From: Russula earlei
Taxonomy: Eukaryota; Basidiomycota; Agaricomycetes; Russulales; Russulaceae
Reading direction: 5' to 3'
Assembly: GCA_025769875.1 (NCBI GenBank)
Contig: JAGFNK010000066.1
Coordinates: forward strand, 62,001-126,000
Length of the DNA: 64,000 nt
Position 1 is the first letter of the stretch. Every line of letters starts with the position of its first letter. Shown in pieces: positions 10,664-23,433 of this stretch. The translations under genes and the position numbers were made by a program. Under the pieces are notes generated by a model. It had not been told where the DNA came from and made no database searches. It worked only from the letters and a program-made list of their open reading frames with translations.

Positions 10664-11164
10664 ATGGCGGATGTCTACTACCCCGCCCCAACATACGCTG
10701 TCGCTGCTCTAGGTTCCGCTTCCTATGTATGGTCCAGGTTATGAATGGCAGCCAGGTGTAGACCTTTACCCAACTATGGTCCATGTCGATCACCCTCCTT
10801 CGGCGCCGTACGGTATCATGATACACCTCATCCAACCATAGCTGTCTTTCCACCCTTCTTGACGGTGAATTCTCTGAAGGATCTCACAGGTCATCGCGTG
10901 ACACAAGCTCACCATGGCGGTCACTCTACTCCCGGAACTGGCCAGTACATCCCGATTGTCCCTGGTCCACCTCAGCTCGAGTACATGATCCTGTGGCCGC
11001 TGTAAGTATGCTCCCTCCCGCTTCGTTGTGGTCATGTACGGCCTGTCTCTGGCTGAGTCATTTGTCGCAGCATCTGCCCAACGACGGTGCCCTTCATACC
11101 CCTTCCCGATTATGCACCGACGCACTCAAATTCTAGAATGTCGACGGACGAAGATCTCAAATAA
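10664..11164 (+). CDS. small Pro/His/Gly-rich orphan protein
   Basis: A four-exon reading of about 105 residues that no single frame shows. Exon 1 is only ATGGCGGAT. After a 42 nt intron ending TAG it continues VPLPMYGPGYEWQPGVDLYP and TMVHVDHPPSAPY. A 77 nt intron (GTATCA..CACAG) joins to GHRVTQAHHGGHSTPG, then QYIPIVPGPPQLEYMILWPL. A third intron with a strong donor (GTAAGTATG..CGCAG) joins to ICPTTVPFIPLPDYAPTHSN and ends STDEDLK at 11164. All joins keep frame and the composition (Pro, Tyr, His, Gly) is even throughout, which argues for a real gene. I know no family. Exon 1 is the least certain part. Confidence 0.45.
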
Positions 11165-12220
11165 CTCGTAACTCACTATCTCGATGATGCCAGCACAAAT
11201 GTTGACAAGATTCGCGTGAGACGTTGCCACTCAGGTGGTCGCAGGGCATTGATCATTTTCGAGATCGGCGATACGATGTGGTCTCTCTAGATCGAATACA
11301 TGTACACCGTAGCCACTGAAGGAGATTGGAGAGCGGAGTAAGAAGTCGTTTTAGCAATCGTTGTACGGTACGTCGACTGTAGGCAGAGGTAGCCTGGATG
11401 ATCATTGGTGGAATAAGTGATCCCCTGGTTGTTTGAGACCCTTGGTCCTTCATTCTTCAAGGGACGTGACAGATGAAACCAATGATACCCTAAATGGTGA
11501 GGACTAGCCACTACAATTGACACAAGACGCGGGAATGGTTTGTGACGACCTCTGTAGATTGCCAAAGAAGAAAATCCCAGTCATAGGGTTGTACATCCAT
11601 CCCAGTATGTAAGGGCATGAGTCCTTTGAACGTGATTACAAGGTCAAGATACGCAGGAGCGGCCTCTCTTGCCTGACCGCAATCATTAAATAGACCAGCG
11701 CCGCCTTGAGTCACACGCCCGTGTTGGACTTTCCTTGAAATCACCTGCGCAGAGGCTCGGGATGCAAAAATTTAAGCGATCCGTGCAGCCCCACGTCGTG
11801 AGAAGAAAAGCCCTGGATTGCGAGAGTATCACGGCGGAAACCGGTCTAAAGTAGGCACAAGCTTGGTGGTGGAGGTAGACGCTGAGCAGGGCAGGAACAG
11901 GTGGTGGTGGAGAGCATATACCAGGGGAAGGCCCTTCTAGCATGAGAACATTGTCAAATGCAGGGATGTGAATGATCAACAGACGAGTCCGCTAGAACGA
12001 ATGACAAACTCACTTTCTTCCTCTTGTAGTAGACTCACAAGAGTGATAATTGGGCTGGTGTTGATAATGAGAAAACAAATTTCGCTGCTCTGGGTGAAAC
12101 GAAATAGAAATGGGTGATGTGGTGTAGGGTCGAGGACTGGCTTGCATGACAGCCTCACGTGATGTGTTACGGGACGCGTTTGGACCCGCGCGCGGTCGCC
12201 AGTTATCCCTTCGCTCTCAT
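11165..12220. other. gene-free stretch, nothing recognised
   Basis: About 1.05 kb with short shadow-like frames only. The last few hundred bases must contain the promoter of the J-domain protein at 12221. No repeats or RNA genes were seen. Confidence 0.5.
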
Positions 12221-13395
12221 ATGGACTCGACCGATCCCATTTCACTCTTCTTCGAGGAGGAGGACGTAGATTTGTACGCTGTGCTCGGTGTCGGATCTAC
12301 TGCATCGGAGGAGGATATCAAGAAGGCCTATCGTAAATCAGCGCTCATCTATCATCCAGATAAACACGCCTCCTCCACCGACGACAACAAGCAAGCCGCG
12401 TCCCGAAAATTCCAACAAGTAGGCTTCGCGTATGCCGTGCTCAGCGACAGGAAGCGCCGCGCGAAGTATGATGCCACCGGTAGCACGGAGGAAGGCTTCG
12501 ACTTGGCGGAGGGCGAGGACGGTTGGGAGGCGTATTTCGAGGCGCTGTTCGAGAGCGTCACGAGAGACAAACTGGACCAGATGAAGAAGGAATACCAAGG
12601 TGAGAGGTTCAACCCCCCACCCCCCCACCCCTCCTCCTCCTCCGTCCACGGCCCCGGCGTGCGAACGCTTTTTCGTGTGTTGCGTTTGGGCAGGCTCGCG
12701 CGAGGAGATCGACGACCTGAAGGCGGCGTACGAGGACACGGGCGGCTCCCTGGGCGACATCATGACCCGCGTCCCGCACTCGACGCACGAAGACGAGGCC
12801 CGCTTCGTCGTCGCCATCTCCGGCCTGATCGCCGAGGGCGAGCTCTCCGCGACGGCCACGTGGAGGGAGGGCTCGAAGGACGAGAAGGCCAGGCTCGTCC
12901 GCAAGAAGCATGGCGGACAGGGAGGCCGTGGAGGCCGAGGAGCTTGCCAAGGAGCTCGGCGTCTGGGACGAGTTTTACGGGAGCGGCAAGGCCGGTCCTC
13001 GCAAGGGCAAGGGGAACGGCAAGGGCAAGAAGAAGGCCGCGCCCGAAGGAGAGGACGGCGCGGGCGGCGGTGGTGCGGAAGGGGAGGATCACTCTGCTTT
13101 GCAGGCCCTCATATTGAAGAAGCGTCAGAACGCTGGGGCGTTCCTCGACGGCCTCGCCGCAAAATACGCAGATCCTACGCCCCGCGCAAAGGGGAAGCGG
13201 AAGAAGGCTGCCACTGCCGGCGAGGAGGATGACGAGTCACCCAAGAAAAGGAAGCGCAATTCTGAACCCGATCCTGGAGAGATCGACGACGATGAATTTA
13301 CAAAGTTGCAACAGAAATTGTTCAAAGACAAGGGCGCAGAAGCTGGCAAGTCGACCGAGAAGACTAAACGGCCAAGGCGTGCACCCAAACCGTGA
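12221..13395 (+). CDS. DNAJC9-type J-domain co-chaperone
   Basis: A nuclear-type J protein like human DNAJC9, which stimulates Hsp70 and in animals also binds histones H3-H4. The chosen start is [10 protein letters not shown]; an upstream in-frame ATG exists at 12146. The J domain spans about residues 20-85: [25 protein letters not shown] with the essential [16 protein letters not shown] and RAKYDATGS. An intron at 12600-12693 joins KKEYQ to [20 protein letters not shown], the DNAJC9 central region. The rest is Lys/Glu-rich with basic, NLS-like tracts ([20 protein letters not shown]) and ends RRAPKP. The frame shifts by +1 at one extra base near 12909, between ..LVRKK and [19 protein letters not shown]. 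This is either a sequence error or a real frameshift. The gene is convergent with the FHIP gene. Confidence 0.82.
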
Positions 13396-13560
13396 ACCTC
13401 ATGGGTGGTCTATTCATCCTGCTCGGTGATCCTATCATCTTTCTCCTATGAACTTTGTTAACGAGTTTTCTTATATATGGAATATCTATAGTATAAACAA
13501 TTCCGAATACCTCCTTAGGATGACAGTTACAGTGGGCATATAAGCCTACGCTTGATAAAT

Positions 13561-16500
13561 CTATATGTAGCGCACTGCGTCAATCCCAAGAGTCCGCCTC
13601 GCATGAATGATAGGCGGCCATCTCTTTAATGGACTCCTCCAGAATAACGATATTGTCCAATAATCGTGATAAGGTCACGGTTTTGGGGCCCTGCACTGAT
13701 TCCTCCGGTTGGGAGCTTGAGTCGGTTCTCTTCCGGGATTTGTCTTCCCAACCTGAGGTGAATACATCCTCCTCTTCCACCGAAAATTTGAGAGGGCGTG
13801 CTGGCATCCACGGTCCTTCAGACGGACTTGGTGCCTCGAAGGGCTCGACGGTGACTGCACTGGTGTGTTGGTAATGAGAACCAAAAGGCCGTGCTGCAAC
13901 GGCCCTTGAAGACGCTAGAACTGATGTCGCGCCTGGCTGTGTCGCTTTTCGACGGTGCTGGCTTCGATTTCCTTGGCGTCAGAAACGAAACGAGCGATTC
14001 GGATATACTTAAGGCTGGCTTCGGTGGACTCTCCAAAGCCGGAGTTGCCGTCACGATTGGCGAATGGAAGATCGGAGCGCCACTGGTGTCTTCGAGGTCA
14101 AGCACCAGGTTGAGTGCGTCCGTGAGGTTTTCAGAAAAGAGCAGGACCTTGTCGCCGCTCAAGAAGGTATTTATCGAAGTTCTCAACGCTGTGGCGGTAC
14201 CGCTCGAGCTGCGCTACAAGGCTCTGAAAGATGGCGAGGACGACGGGTCGAGTCCTATCATCCAGACTCGACGCGGGAGGTGTTCTTGACTCCGACGCCA
14301 ACATTTCCTCGATCTGGTAATCCGTCGACCTGTCATCGCCGTCCTCTGGTGTACCAAAACCAGAGTTGCCCACTGGAGACTGGCTTCTGCATGAGACATC
14401 CTCTACTTGGCCGAACGTCAGCCACCCGGCGAGGGACCTGAATGGATCGTGAACCAACGACGCTAGGACGCCTGTCAACGCGATATTAAATTTTGGAGAA
14501 TTCGAAAATAGCTTGCGGAGCCATTCCAAAACTGCAGATAGGATGGGATCGTTTGGATCGAGTCGATGTTTCATTTGGACCAGTGTCTCTTCTGGCACGT
14601 CCGAGAACGAACTATGATTCTGAACGGCTTGAATTGCATCGCAGAGATATCGGTCGTAGCCAGTGCTGAAGCTATCGCTCGAATGGACTGGGTCCAAACG
14701 AGACACAAGCTTTAGGTAGAGATCCATTTCACGTTCGTGGGTTGAATAGGTCGTCCTTGGCTGTGTGAAAATAGGAGACGGTGAGGGTGCTTTGGGTACC
14801 TCTGCTGGATAGACGAACACCTCATCCTCTTCCTGATCGAATGGCGGGCCACGCGGGTTGTCATCCAAGGCTGGTTGGGGGAAGCTGGTCGCCTTTGGGT
14901 CACGAATGACGATCAACAACTTGTCTGCACAAAGTGGACCGTAGTGCAATAGCAAGGAGTTGAAAAGCTGCAAGGCTGCCGCTGCTGCAGGTTGGGCGTT
15001 GGAACGGAGGTTGGAGATGAGAAGGTCTTTGAGCGTGAATCGACTGAGGCTCGTAAAGTAGCCAGATTGTTTCGTAGATTCTGGGGCCTCGAGCTCCAGC
15101 AACATCATGGCACTGCTTCGTCGTCGACGTAGCCTGCTTTGTGCTTCAGAAAGCTGCGTCTTGCGTCGTCCACTGAGACCCAGAGTCAGCGTGCCATGTG
15201 ACCGAGGCCGAGGATTTGGGACTTCATCGTTGTCCTCGCTAATCAAAAAATTAACGAGGAGGTCAGTAAGTTGTCCCTTTTCCAGGGTTCGAATCATTAT
15301 TTCAATGTATGACATGACGGCTACGGCGCTCCCGTCTGCATCTGAACACTCCAGGATGGAGGGATACAGAACGTTTTCGAGGAATGTTTGGCGAATGGCT
15401 TCCAAGACGGAAGTTACGATGGCGGTACCGACGAGTGTTGAGGCGTCTAGACCAGTCTCAGGGTCATATTTGGGGGCGTTGCGTCGGAAAATGTCTTGGA
15501 GAAATTCGAGGAGTTTCAGGAAATGATCCACACGGGTCTTGAAATCCATCACACGTGAATCCTCAACTCCGAGCCCACGGGTTTCCCTGATGTCCGTCTG
15601 GGATTTGGCCTCGTCGTCGTCTACGGAGTGGTCACCAAGCACCATGCTCGCACCTCTGCTTTCCTCAGCGATATCGGGCGCATGGACTTCGAGTTTGGAA
15701 GGAAGTTGGGAATAGACGGCCCCAAGTCCAGCACCGAGAACGTCAGAGAAGTCTCCGTCGAGGATGTATTCGGCCAGTGAGAGCGCGGCATCAGCGATCG
15801 GGTCTGCTGCCGTCGTCTCCGAAATAGATTCGGGCAGAACGCGGTCGTCTTTGGAGAGTCGATGCGCCTGGTCACCAGGTGACATGGCCACGTCCATAAG
15901 GAACAAGAGCCCGGCCCGCGCAAAATCCCCGATCTGGCCTTCCCGGTGCACAAATCGCAGGAGATAGTTGAAGAGAAGGAATTCGTATTCCGGCTTCTTT
16001 GAGTGCGCTGTTGCCTCTCGTGTTGCCTCGATGAATCCGCCTGTGTTGGCAACGATCTCCGATGGGCGCCCTGGTTCAGTGTCGCTGGAGTCGTCACTTT
16101 CATCGTCTTCGCCGCCCTCGCCCTCGTCCCCTTCCTCCACGGAGAACAAGGGGTCAGAGTGGTACCAGAGCTTGTCGTGAAAAAATATCATGAGAAGCTC
16201 GCGGAAGGTCCGGATGCGGCTGCATAGAATGCACAGAAGGTTGACGACTGGCGTTTCTGCGTCGGCGAGGGGACTGCGAACACCACCATAGACGGCACGA
16301 AGGACTCACGATCTTCCTCGTACTCGGACGGCGAACTTCGGACGATGTTTTTGGCCGCGCCCATCACCTTGCGGTTCCGGTTGTCGAGCTGCTCTTGAAT
16401 GTCGTCGCCCACGCAATTCCTTAGCAACCGCAGGACCGCCTTGTGAACCGGAGAGTGTACCAAGAACTGCTCGTCCAGCAGGATGACCATGTTCTGGACC

Positions 16501-16991
16501 GCTCGGAGCACCTCCGCCTGGATCCCAGATGGGCGGTCGCTTTCGCTCAGTCTGACGAGGGTTCCCAACACGTCTGGAGAGCTCTGAGTCAAAAGCTTAT
16601 GGTGGAGGAAGCGGGTGAGGATAAGGACACACCGTTCTTCAGTAGATACTCTAGGCAGACTCCCGTTCCTCTTGAAGGGGATGTAAATGCAGAATATAAG
16701 AGACGAGAAAGGCACACACCCCTCCTCCGTCCTCGTAGATTCCCGCACAAGCAGATCCACCATCACCTTGAGGTTTGCAGGAACATCGGTCGACATGATG
16801 CCCCTCGAAAGTTGTCGTTCGTCCGGATACTGAAGGGTATTCTGGTGACATGAGAAAGATGCCAAGGTGGAAAGTATGTTGTGGTGCACCTTGACAGAAG
16901 TCCACGACTTGTGAAACTCTGTCGCGTTATCCTGAGCTGGTTTGGGACCAGACTGGGCACCAGGCCGAAGAAACTTTGAGAAGTAGTCCAT
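13561..16991 (-). CDS. FHIP family protein (FTS-Hook-interacting protein / RAI16-like)
   Basis: A fungal member of the FHIP/RAI16 (UPF0518) family. In animals and filamentous fungi these link cargo such as endosomes to dynein through the Hook-FTS complex. The start MDYFSKFLRPGAQ at 16991 is followed by FHKSWTSVK, an intron, then VPANLKVMVDLLVRE. After an intron joining EEDR to TPVVNLLCIL comes RTFRELLMIFFHDKLWYHSD and a long helical region (686 codons open from 16191 down to 14131) with YEFLLFNYLLRFVHREGQIG, LQLFNSLLLHYG and FDKYLLERRQG. The C-terminus has LSRLLDNIVILEESIKEM then IIHARRTLGIDAVRYI, ending at TAG 13561-13563. The last parts need three +1 shifts, near 14145, near 13920 and at 13612. 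The flanking protein is well formed, so I prefer sequence errors or recent decay over a different gene model. Confidence 0.75.
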
Positions 16992-17376
16992 CTTAGCGGG
17001 TCTCTACTTGTTGGACAGCGCTCTGTTGTTGTGGTGAAGGTTATCGTGGACAAACATACATACAATAATGCCGCAACGAATAAGCTTGCGACAAATTCAC
17101 GATCGCCACCAACATTCAAGTCAGAGAATTGATTTCTGCACTCTACGCCAAGGAATGACAAAGTATTGAAGGTTGCACAAGAAATCCTTATGTATACACG
17201 TAGCAAATGAATGTTGTACAGGGGTCCATTCCAACCCCAGAACGTCCGTCACCTAGCGCTGTACGACTAGCGACAAGCAAGATTAGTTGACTAGATATTT
17301 TGACAAATGGTGCAATTGAATCTAATCGCATTTCGGAAGAGGGCAGCTATGAATTGTCCATTAGTACTGAGTGTTG
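16992..17376. other. intergenic region, upstream of FHIP and downstream of FKS
   Basis: 385 bases between the FHIP start codon and the FKS stop codon. It must carry the FHIP promoter and the FKS 3' end. No conserved element was recognised. Confidence 0.5.
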
Positions 17377-20300
17377 TTAAGATGTCTGATGCTCACGTAG
17401 GATGATTAACGACGCCAAAAAGCCGACCACAATGATGTAGAGAATCGTATACTTGAAGACCTGTTACGAATGATTAGTGGAGTGAAAGCCAAGCAACTAT
17501 CAACATCGCTTACTATCCAGCGCCTCTGACGTTTCTGCTTTGTAGAGAACAACGGTGGTCGGATTTGCTTCGAAGGTCGAAGCCAGACTAGAAATGCGTA
17601 AGTATGGATAGAGATGGCAAGGAGACGTCATCTCACAAAGCATCGTCGAATGCAACTTGTCGAAGAAGGGAATCAAGGTTGGTGGTGTCAAAATGATCAA
17701 GAGAATATGACCGAGTAAAAAGTCAGAGGACCACAGCGACATTTCCACGATTTTCACAATGAACTCGCGGGCTGGCTGAGACATCGCAGAGGCGCCAAGA
17801 CCACGTCCATACCATTTACCAGTCCACCATGCCCGATTAGTCTCGTCGTGCTTGAACTCACGGGACAAGAACACAGCTATGAGGATCTTCTGGATGGCGC
17901 GTTGAATGGCAATGATCGTGATGACGCCCAACACTGCGTGCGATGCATCCCAGAGCTCAAGGAACCACTGAATAAAAGGGGGGATGAGAAGTGATATTAA
18001 CGCTTCTGGGAAGAACACATACGAAAAACTCAAAGAAAGCAGTGATCCCAACAAGCGCAAGGAAGTGGGCAATTGCCGCAATAATGGAGCCGAACTTCGC
18101 CCACGAGCTCATCATGGGTCCTAAGAAGAGAGATATTATGAAGAATACCAGCAAGACGGTGGCGTTCCACAGAATAGGTCCAATGGCGACGAGACAAATC
18201 CGAACGAGGGGGTTCGGCGGTTGGTTACCATCACGATCGGGGAAGGACTTGACAAAGATATACGCAATGACGAACATGGCTGCGAAACAGACCGGCCAAA
18301 TAATTTCAGAGAACACGACAGCCCTCCATGGAGCGCGGGGAACGTCCCCTGACAGCTTCTCCGATGGGTGCCCCAGTTTCTTCTTCTTGTAACCTGTGAT
18401 CATTGTCCGCGATAGACGGCAATACCCATACCAGCTACTGGCTTTCGTCCGCGAATTGCCACGGGACATCCAACGCAAGAACTCCCGGTAATCGATGATA
18501 AAGTCGGCAAAGGAAAATTGATGAGGGTTAAAAACGAATGGAGCGACGCAAAGTGAGAGGACGGAAAACCAGAAGTAGATAAGGTGCGGGATCCACTACA
18601 GACAACGAGGTGTAGAGCAAAAAGAGTAGATTGCGCATGCCCATATAGATGCTTGGTCCAGCGAAGCGGGAATAGAGGATGGTAAACGAGATGCGAGTCG
18701 TCGCAAACCCACGGCCTGTAGCGATGTATCTTGCGCCACCAAACGTCAAGTTACTGAGGATGGACTGCGAATAGATCTGGGTGGAAAAAACCTCGAAAAT
18801 TGGTGACAGAGACAAGAAGTGTTTGGCGAGACGGATCAGAGCCATTCCCGTGCCCCTCTCCACGAGCTCTGCAGAGAGAGGTGTTGAGGTAAGATGCGAT
18901 AGTGGCACAAAACTAAGAATTACCTTGCAGGAAAAGGGGTAGAAATGCGACCATGAATACCAAGAAGATGGAGATGATACACCTTCTGACCCAGTCAAAC
19001 ACAGGAATCAGATTATAGCATCCTCCCTGGCCAGCGATCACATTCCCTTGCGAATCGACTTTACATATGGCGAGCTGCTTATTCAATATGCCGATAAAGA
19101 CCACTGCAGGCGAAGTCATTGTCAGGAACGATCAATAAATAATATACGTACGGGTGACCATGAAAATCTGAATCGAGAAGATAACCAAGATGTTGTTGAT
19201 GTGGAATCCGGGATGGCCGTAATAGAAGGTCAAGAAACGGTCTACAGGCAACTGTGTGCCCAGGTAATAGTATTCGCGGCTGAGCATCTGCTCACCCATA
19301 CCGGTGCCAATCTTGGTTTGGAAGTTGAGAATTGTCCCGAAGCCAAGGTCGCGCCCCTTGCCACATTGGTAGTACTCAGAATGCTTGATACGGCCACCTC
19401 GGCCAAACGCGTTCATGCCGGCGAAAATATCCTCGTTCAAATGTAGGCCTTTCTGAGCCTTGGAGACCCCGCCACGGGTTGTCATGAAGGTGGCATTAAG
19501 GAAATCGGGATGGCCATAATGAAGTTTGCCGCCGATCCAAGCCAACGCGCGGGCAGTCATGGTGCCGAATGTCTGCTCCTTCCCAGCAGCTATATCTCCA
19601 AGAACGCCAATATTCTCTGAGAAGATGTACTCGCGAGTACCAATGATCGCGACAGGGGACCTTTTGAACTCCTTGTGGCCCCATTGCGCGTAGGGACTCT
19701 GGCTAGAAATTGCGTATTCCTCAAATTCTCCAAGGATATTCCGGATCTTGAGACACTCTTCGAGGTAATTGTCCTGGTTGGCGTCGATGAGCTGAAGATA
19801 CTCTCCGCGGTAAAAGATAATCGCGTGGTTCTGGTTGTCCGACTTGCCATCACCAAGAATGGGGTTGCCAGGGAGTTCGATACGGAATTTAGGACGTCTC
19901 TTGCCAGTGACCTCATCGAGTTCAGAATGGCCATCGATCAAGACGGAGTATAACTTCGGGTCTGCTCCTTTTGCACCAGGTTCCTCGTCGAGGTACGAGA
20001 TCTGGAGGTCAGGGTAGGCACGGAGAAGGAATTCGGCATTTTCCCGCTCCTCCTTATTGAACTTTGCAAAACGTTGCATGGAGATGACGAATTTAAACTT
20101 GCGCCTCGACATCCGCTCCAGCTCGCGCTCGAGGCGATCCGTATTTCCGCTGAACATTTGAACAACGTCAGGATTTTCGACGCGATATAGAAGCTTGATC
20201 GCCTTCGAGTAATTCATCATGCCGGAGACTGTGCGGTAGAGTGTTTGTGCCCGGAGTGACGCCCAAATACGTGTGCGGAGAGTGTATTCCGGTGACGCAG

Positions 20301-23137
20301 TCTTGAAACCGACGCAATAGAATGGCAAATCGTCCGACTTGTTATTTCCCTTTTCATCGTCCTCTGGGTGTTCGTCAGCGAGAATCTTGGTATCCTTGAC
20401 AAAGTTATCCCATTCAACAGGATGAAGCTGCTTGAGATACTCGAGTTGCGTGACGCGGGTATTGTGGTCCTCTTCCCTAATGATTTCGCGCAAGCTCAGC
20501 AAGATCTTCTCGGAATAATGAGGGACCAGGACCGTGAACGTAGGCATGGCATCGACGGGAAGGGGCTCGGGGATAGCGGTCGTGAGGGAAGACGCGAAGA
20601 ACGAGATGCGCCTCTCAGCCTCTCCCCCAGCGGGGAAAAAGTTGTTTTTGAACCCTTTCCCGTCGTTATTCGTAAAAAATGGCGGAGCGCGAAGGGTACG
20701 GCGACCATCAGGACCGTCCGTCTGATGGTAAAGCAATCGTTGGACGTTGTCAATTGACAGTAGATGCTCACGGTACATGGAAATGATGATAGCATTCCAT
20801 ATTTGTGAGACTAGAACTTTGGGCTTGTATTTGACCTCCATCTCCCCAGTCGCTAAAAGTTTGGCGTAGATGCGCTTGGGAAGGCGAGTATATACATCCT
20901 TCCAGGGCGTCCAGATCGAGAGGCCTAAGCCGAATGAACGCCCGATGGAGAAAACGACAACCCAGATGATATACCACAGATACGTGTCAAGAAAGAAGAG
21001 CACCAGATCCATGACGTACATGATGGCGAGGGTAAAGTTGATCTGATTTGAGCAAAGTGCAGTACCAGTTAGTCTATCGTTACAACCCTGTACGGTGGTC
21101 CGTGCCATTACGGCAATCGGACTGCTGAATGAGGATGAAAGGAAGAAGTATGACTCGACAAACTTGCAACTGAAGACGAGCATCCAGAGAGAGATTGAAG
21201 CCCAACGCGCGCTCCGTGGTAAGTCGGGATAAGAAGCGGTGAAGGTTTGAGAGGCCAAGTACTTTCGTGACTTACTTGCAACACGATCGCCAAACATCCG
21301 GCCGGAGGGAATGATGCCGAACGCGACGGTGACGAGAACGGATACACAAAATTGGGCCATGCCAAGATAAAGAGGAAATTTCGACGTAGTGGGTACACCA
21401 TCTATCTTGGCAAGATAGACCGTAGGGCCTGCGGTGATCGCTAGGATCAGGAGCAAGAAGAGAAAGCGTGTCGTAAGATGAGTGGCATTGTTCCAGGTAG
21501 TCGGGATGTAGAAAAACTCGGCCAGAGTTGCGAGTAGCATGATACATGTTGAGACAGCACCACCTAGAGCTGTAGCGGACCACGTCATAGGAGCAGACGG
21601 GACTTGCTTGTCATGCGGGGCATAAACTCTAGGTGAGTTGAAGGCAGTGTAGAACCAATAAACTGCGATGTGTAGAACCCAGACACGGTTGAAATTGACC
21701 AGAAGGTGGGCCAATGACCGCTTTTCGTAATAAGTTTTGAAGAATACACGTCCCCAATTGATGCGGCCAAATTTCGTGAAACGCTGTGTTGGAGGAATAT
21801 CGACAAGGCGAGTCTAGAAACAGTTGATAAGTAGACAACTATCGATGGAAGGCATGAACCTACATTGTCTTGGAGAACAATGCGAGAGAGGCCCTCAGGA
21901 TACCAGAACAGCTGATTAATGTCGTCATAGCCGATTATCTGATCATGATCCTTCTCTCTTCTCACGAACTTCCCATCCACGACTTCATAACCTTGATCCC
22001 GAATAAACCGGTAGAGAGGCTTGATGACCGTCTCCAGATATACGCCCTCGGGAACAGGATCGACCCTGTTCTGACACTCAGAACTTCGGTAGTAGTCGTC
22101 CGCACATTTGAATATGAAACACAGACACTCCGGGACGAAGCGAACATTCCCGGCTTCACCCCAGCACAGAAGATAAAGAGCAAGTTGTCGGAGGCGGTCG
22201 TATTGACTCATATTGTTCATCGCATTGCGCCAACGGTTCAGAGCATTGTCCAGCGTCTTAGCCCCTGCCGACTTGGCTGGGCCGCCACGGACACTCTTCA
22301 AGCGCTGAAGACCAGGATTTTGAGATTGACCAACGGCATCATCTAGATTCAACTGGGCAGCGAAGTACCACTTTCGGTAATTAGCGTGCTGGCCACCAAT
22401 ATAATCTGCGTGCAAGGTCAAAAGAGCCTGGTTGGGCGTCATTCGCGAAGCACGAGAATCGAGCAAATGCATCAGGAAATCAAACTTGAACGAAATGTCA
22501 GCGATGATCACAGGATTTTATTACATAGACGAACTTGGTTTCGCATGGAGTCACGCTGGAAACCGAATTTTTGAGTGAGATCAAGGAAAATGTCTTCAAT
22601 CTCCTCGGAGGAAATGGGAATATGTTTGTCGGTAGACCACGCTGGATAAGGATCTGCATAGACGGCTGGCCCAGGCATTGGCGTGTTCGCGTAAGAGTTG
22701 ACGGATCGTGCATAGCCATCTTCGGAGTCTATGGAAAAGCATCAGTACGACCAGGCACGTGTTGTGATGCGAAGGTAGGTAGAAGAAAAAAGAAAGTAAG
22801 AAGCCAGTAACAAAGGGACGTCGACAGCGTGTAAGAAGAATATTTTTTCCGGTGTCAGCAAGGGGACTGGCGCTAAGAGAACACGAGAGTAAGTGAGGAT
22901 GAATGAGGAACGATGCTCACAGTGGGACTCGGATTGATCAGAATGGTCATATTGAAGAGAACTGGCATTAAGATGTGCTGTACTTGCATTTCGCGAGCCA
23001 TATGGGTCACTAAAGTCCGATTCTGCATCGTAGTCACGTCGGCGTTGTTGGTGTGGTTGAGGGTATTGTTGTGGCAGTGGGGGATTGACGGACGGATTTC
23101 GAGGGTCTGGCTGCGCAAAACCAGGAGGCGCGGCCAT
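17377..23137 (-). CDS. FKS1: 1,3-beta-glucan synthase catalytic subunit (GT48)
   Basis: The plasma-membrane enzyme that makes cell-wall beta-1,3-glucan from UDP-glucose under Rho1 control, and the target of echinocandins. The N-terminus ([19 protein letters not shown]) is a Pro/Gln-rich cytosolic tail. The conserved region starts near [20 protein letters not shown] and [20 protein letters not shown]. Next come the first TM group ([20 protein letters not shown]), the large cytosolic domain ([58 protein letters not shown]) and the C-terminal TM group, ending [17 protein letters not shown]. The last intron, at about 17461-17514, joins RQRRWI to [10 protein letters not shown]. About ten introns, all GT-AG by eye, and no frame breaks were found. 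Hot spot 1 reads FLSSSFSSP instead of the ascomycete FLVLSLRDP; hot spot 2 keeps DWVRR. This appears to be a full-length single gene. Confidence 0.95.
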
Positions 23138-23433
23138 GGTAAGAGTAAAAAAGTCAGTGATGAAATTAGAGAGTAGATGAGAGTGCGGTAGAAAAGGAAT
23201 GAAGCGTCAACAATGAACGGTGATAGCGAACGGCTTATTTTCTTCAAGCTTGAACGGACGAAGACGAAACAAGACGCCTTCGTCGGTCGCCAAGGTGGCG
23301 CGACGGACCGGACTTCAATTTCAAATTTCGATTTCAAGTTGCCCCCTCACGTGGCCTTGGCTACGATCTCGATCGGGCCCTGCAATCGCACGCGTTCGTT
23401 CGCGTTTGTGCGCTCGCACTCGCACTCGCTGAT
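23138..23433. promoter_or_regulatory. divergent promoter region, FKS1 / LRR protein
   Basis: 296 bp between the divergent start codons at 23137 and 23434. Near 23355-23430 are repeated short motifs (CGCTCGCACTCGCACTCGC, and GATCTCGATCG). They may be initiator-like repeats; no known factor site is assigned. Confidence 0.4.

Noticed and set aside
14212..16180. Several long plus-strand frames opposite the FHIP gene
   Set aside because: They are antisense shadows of a long conserved minus-strand reading frame and show no motif of their own.
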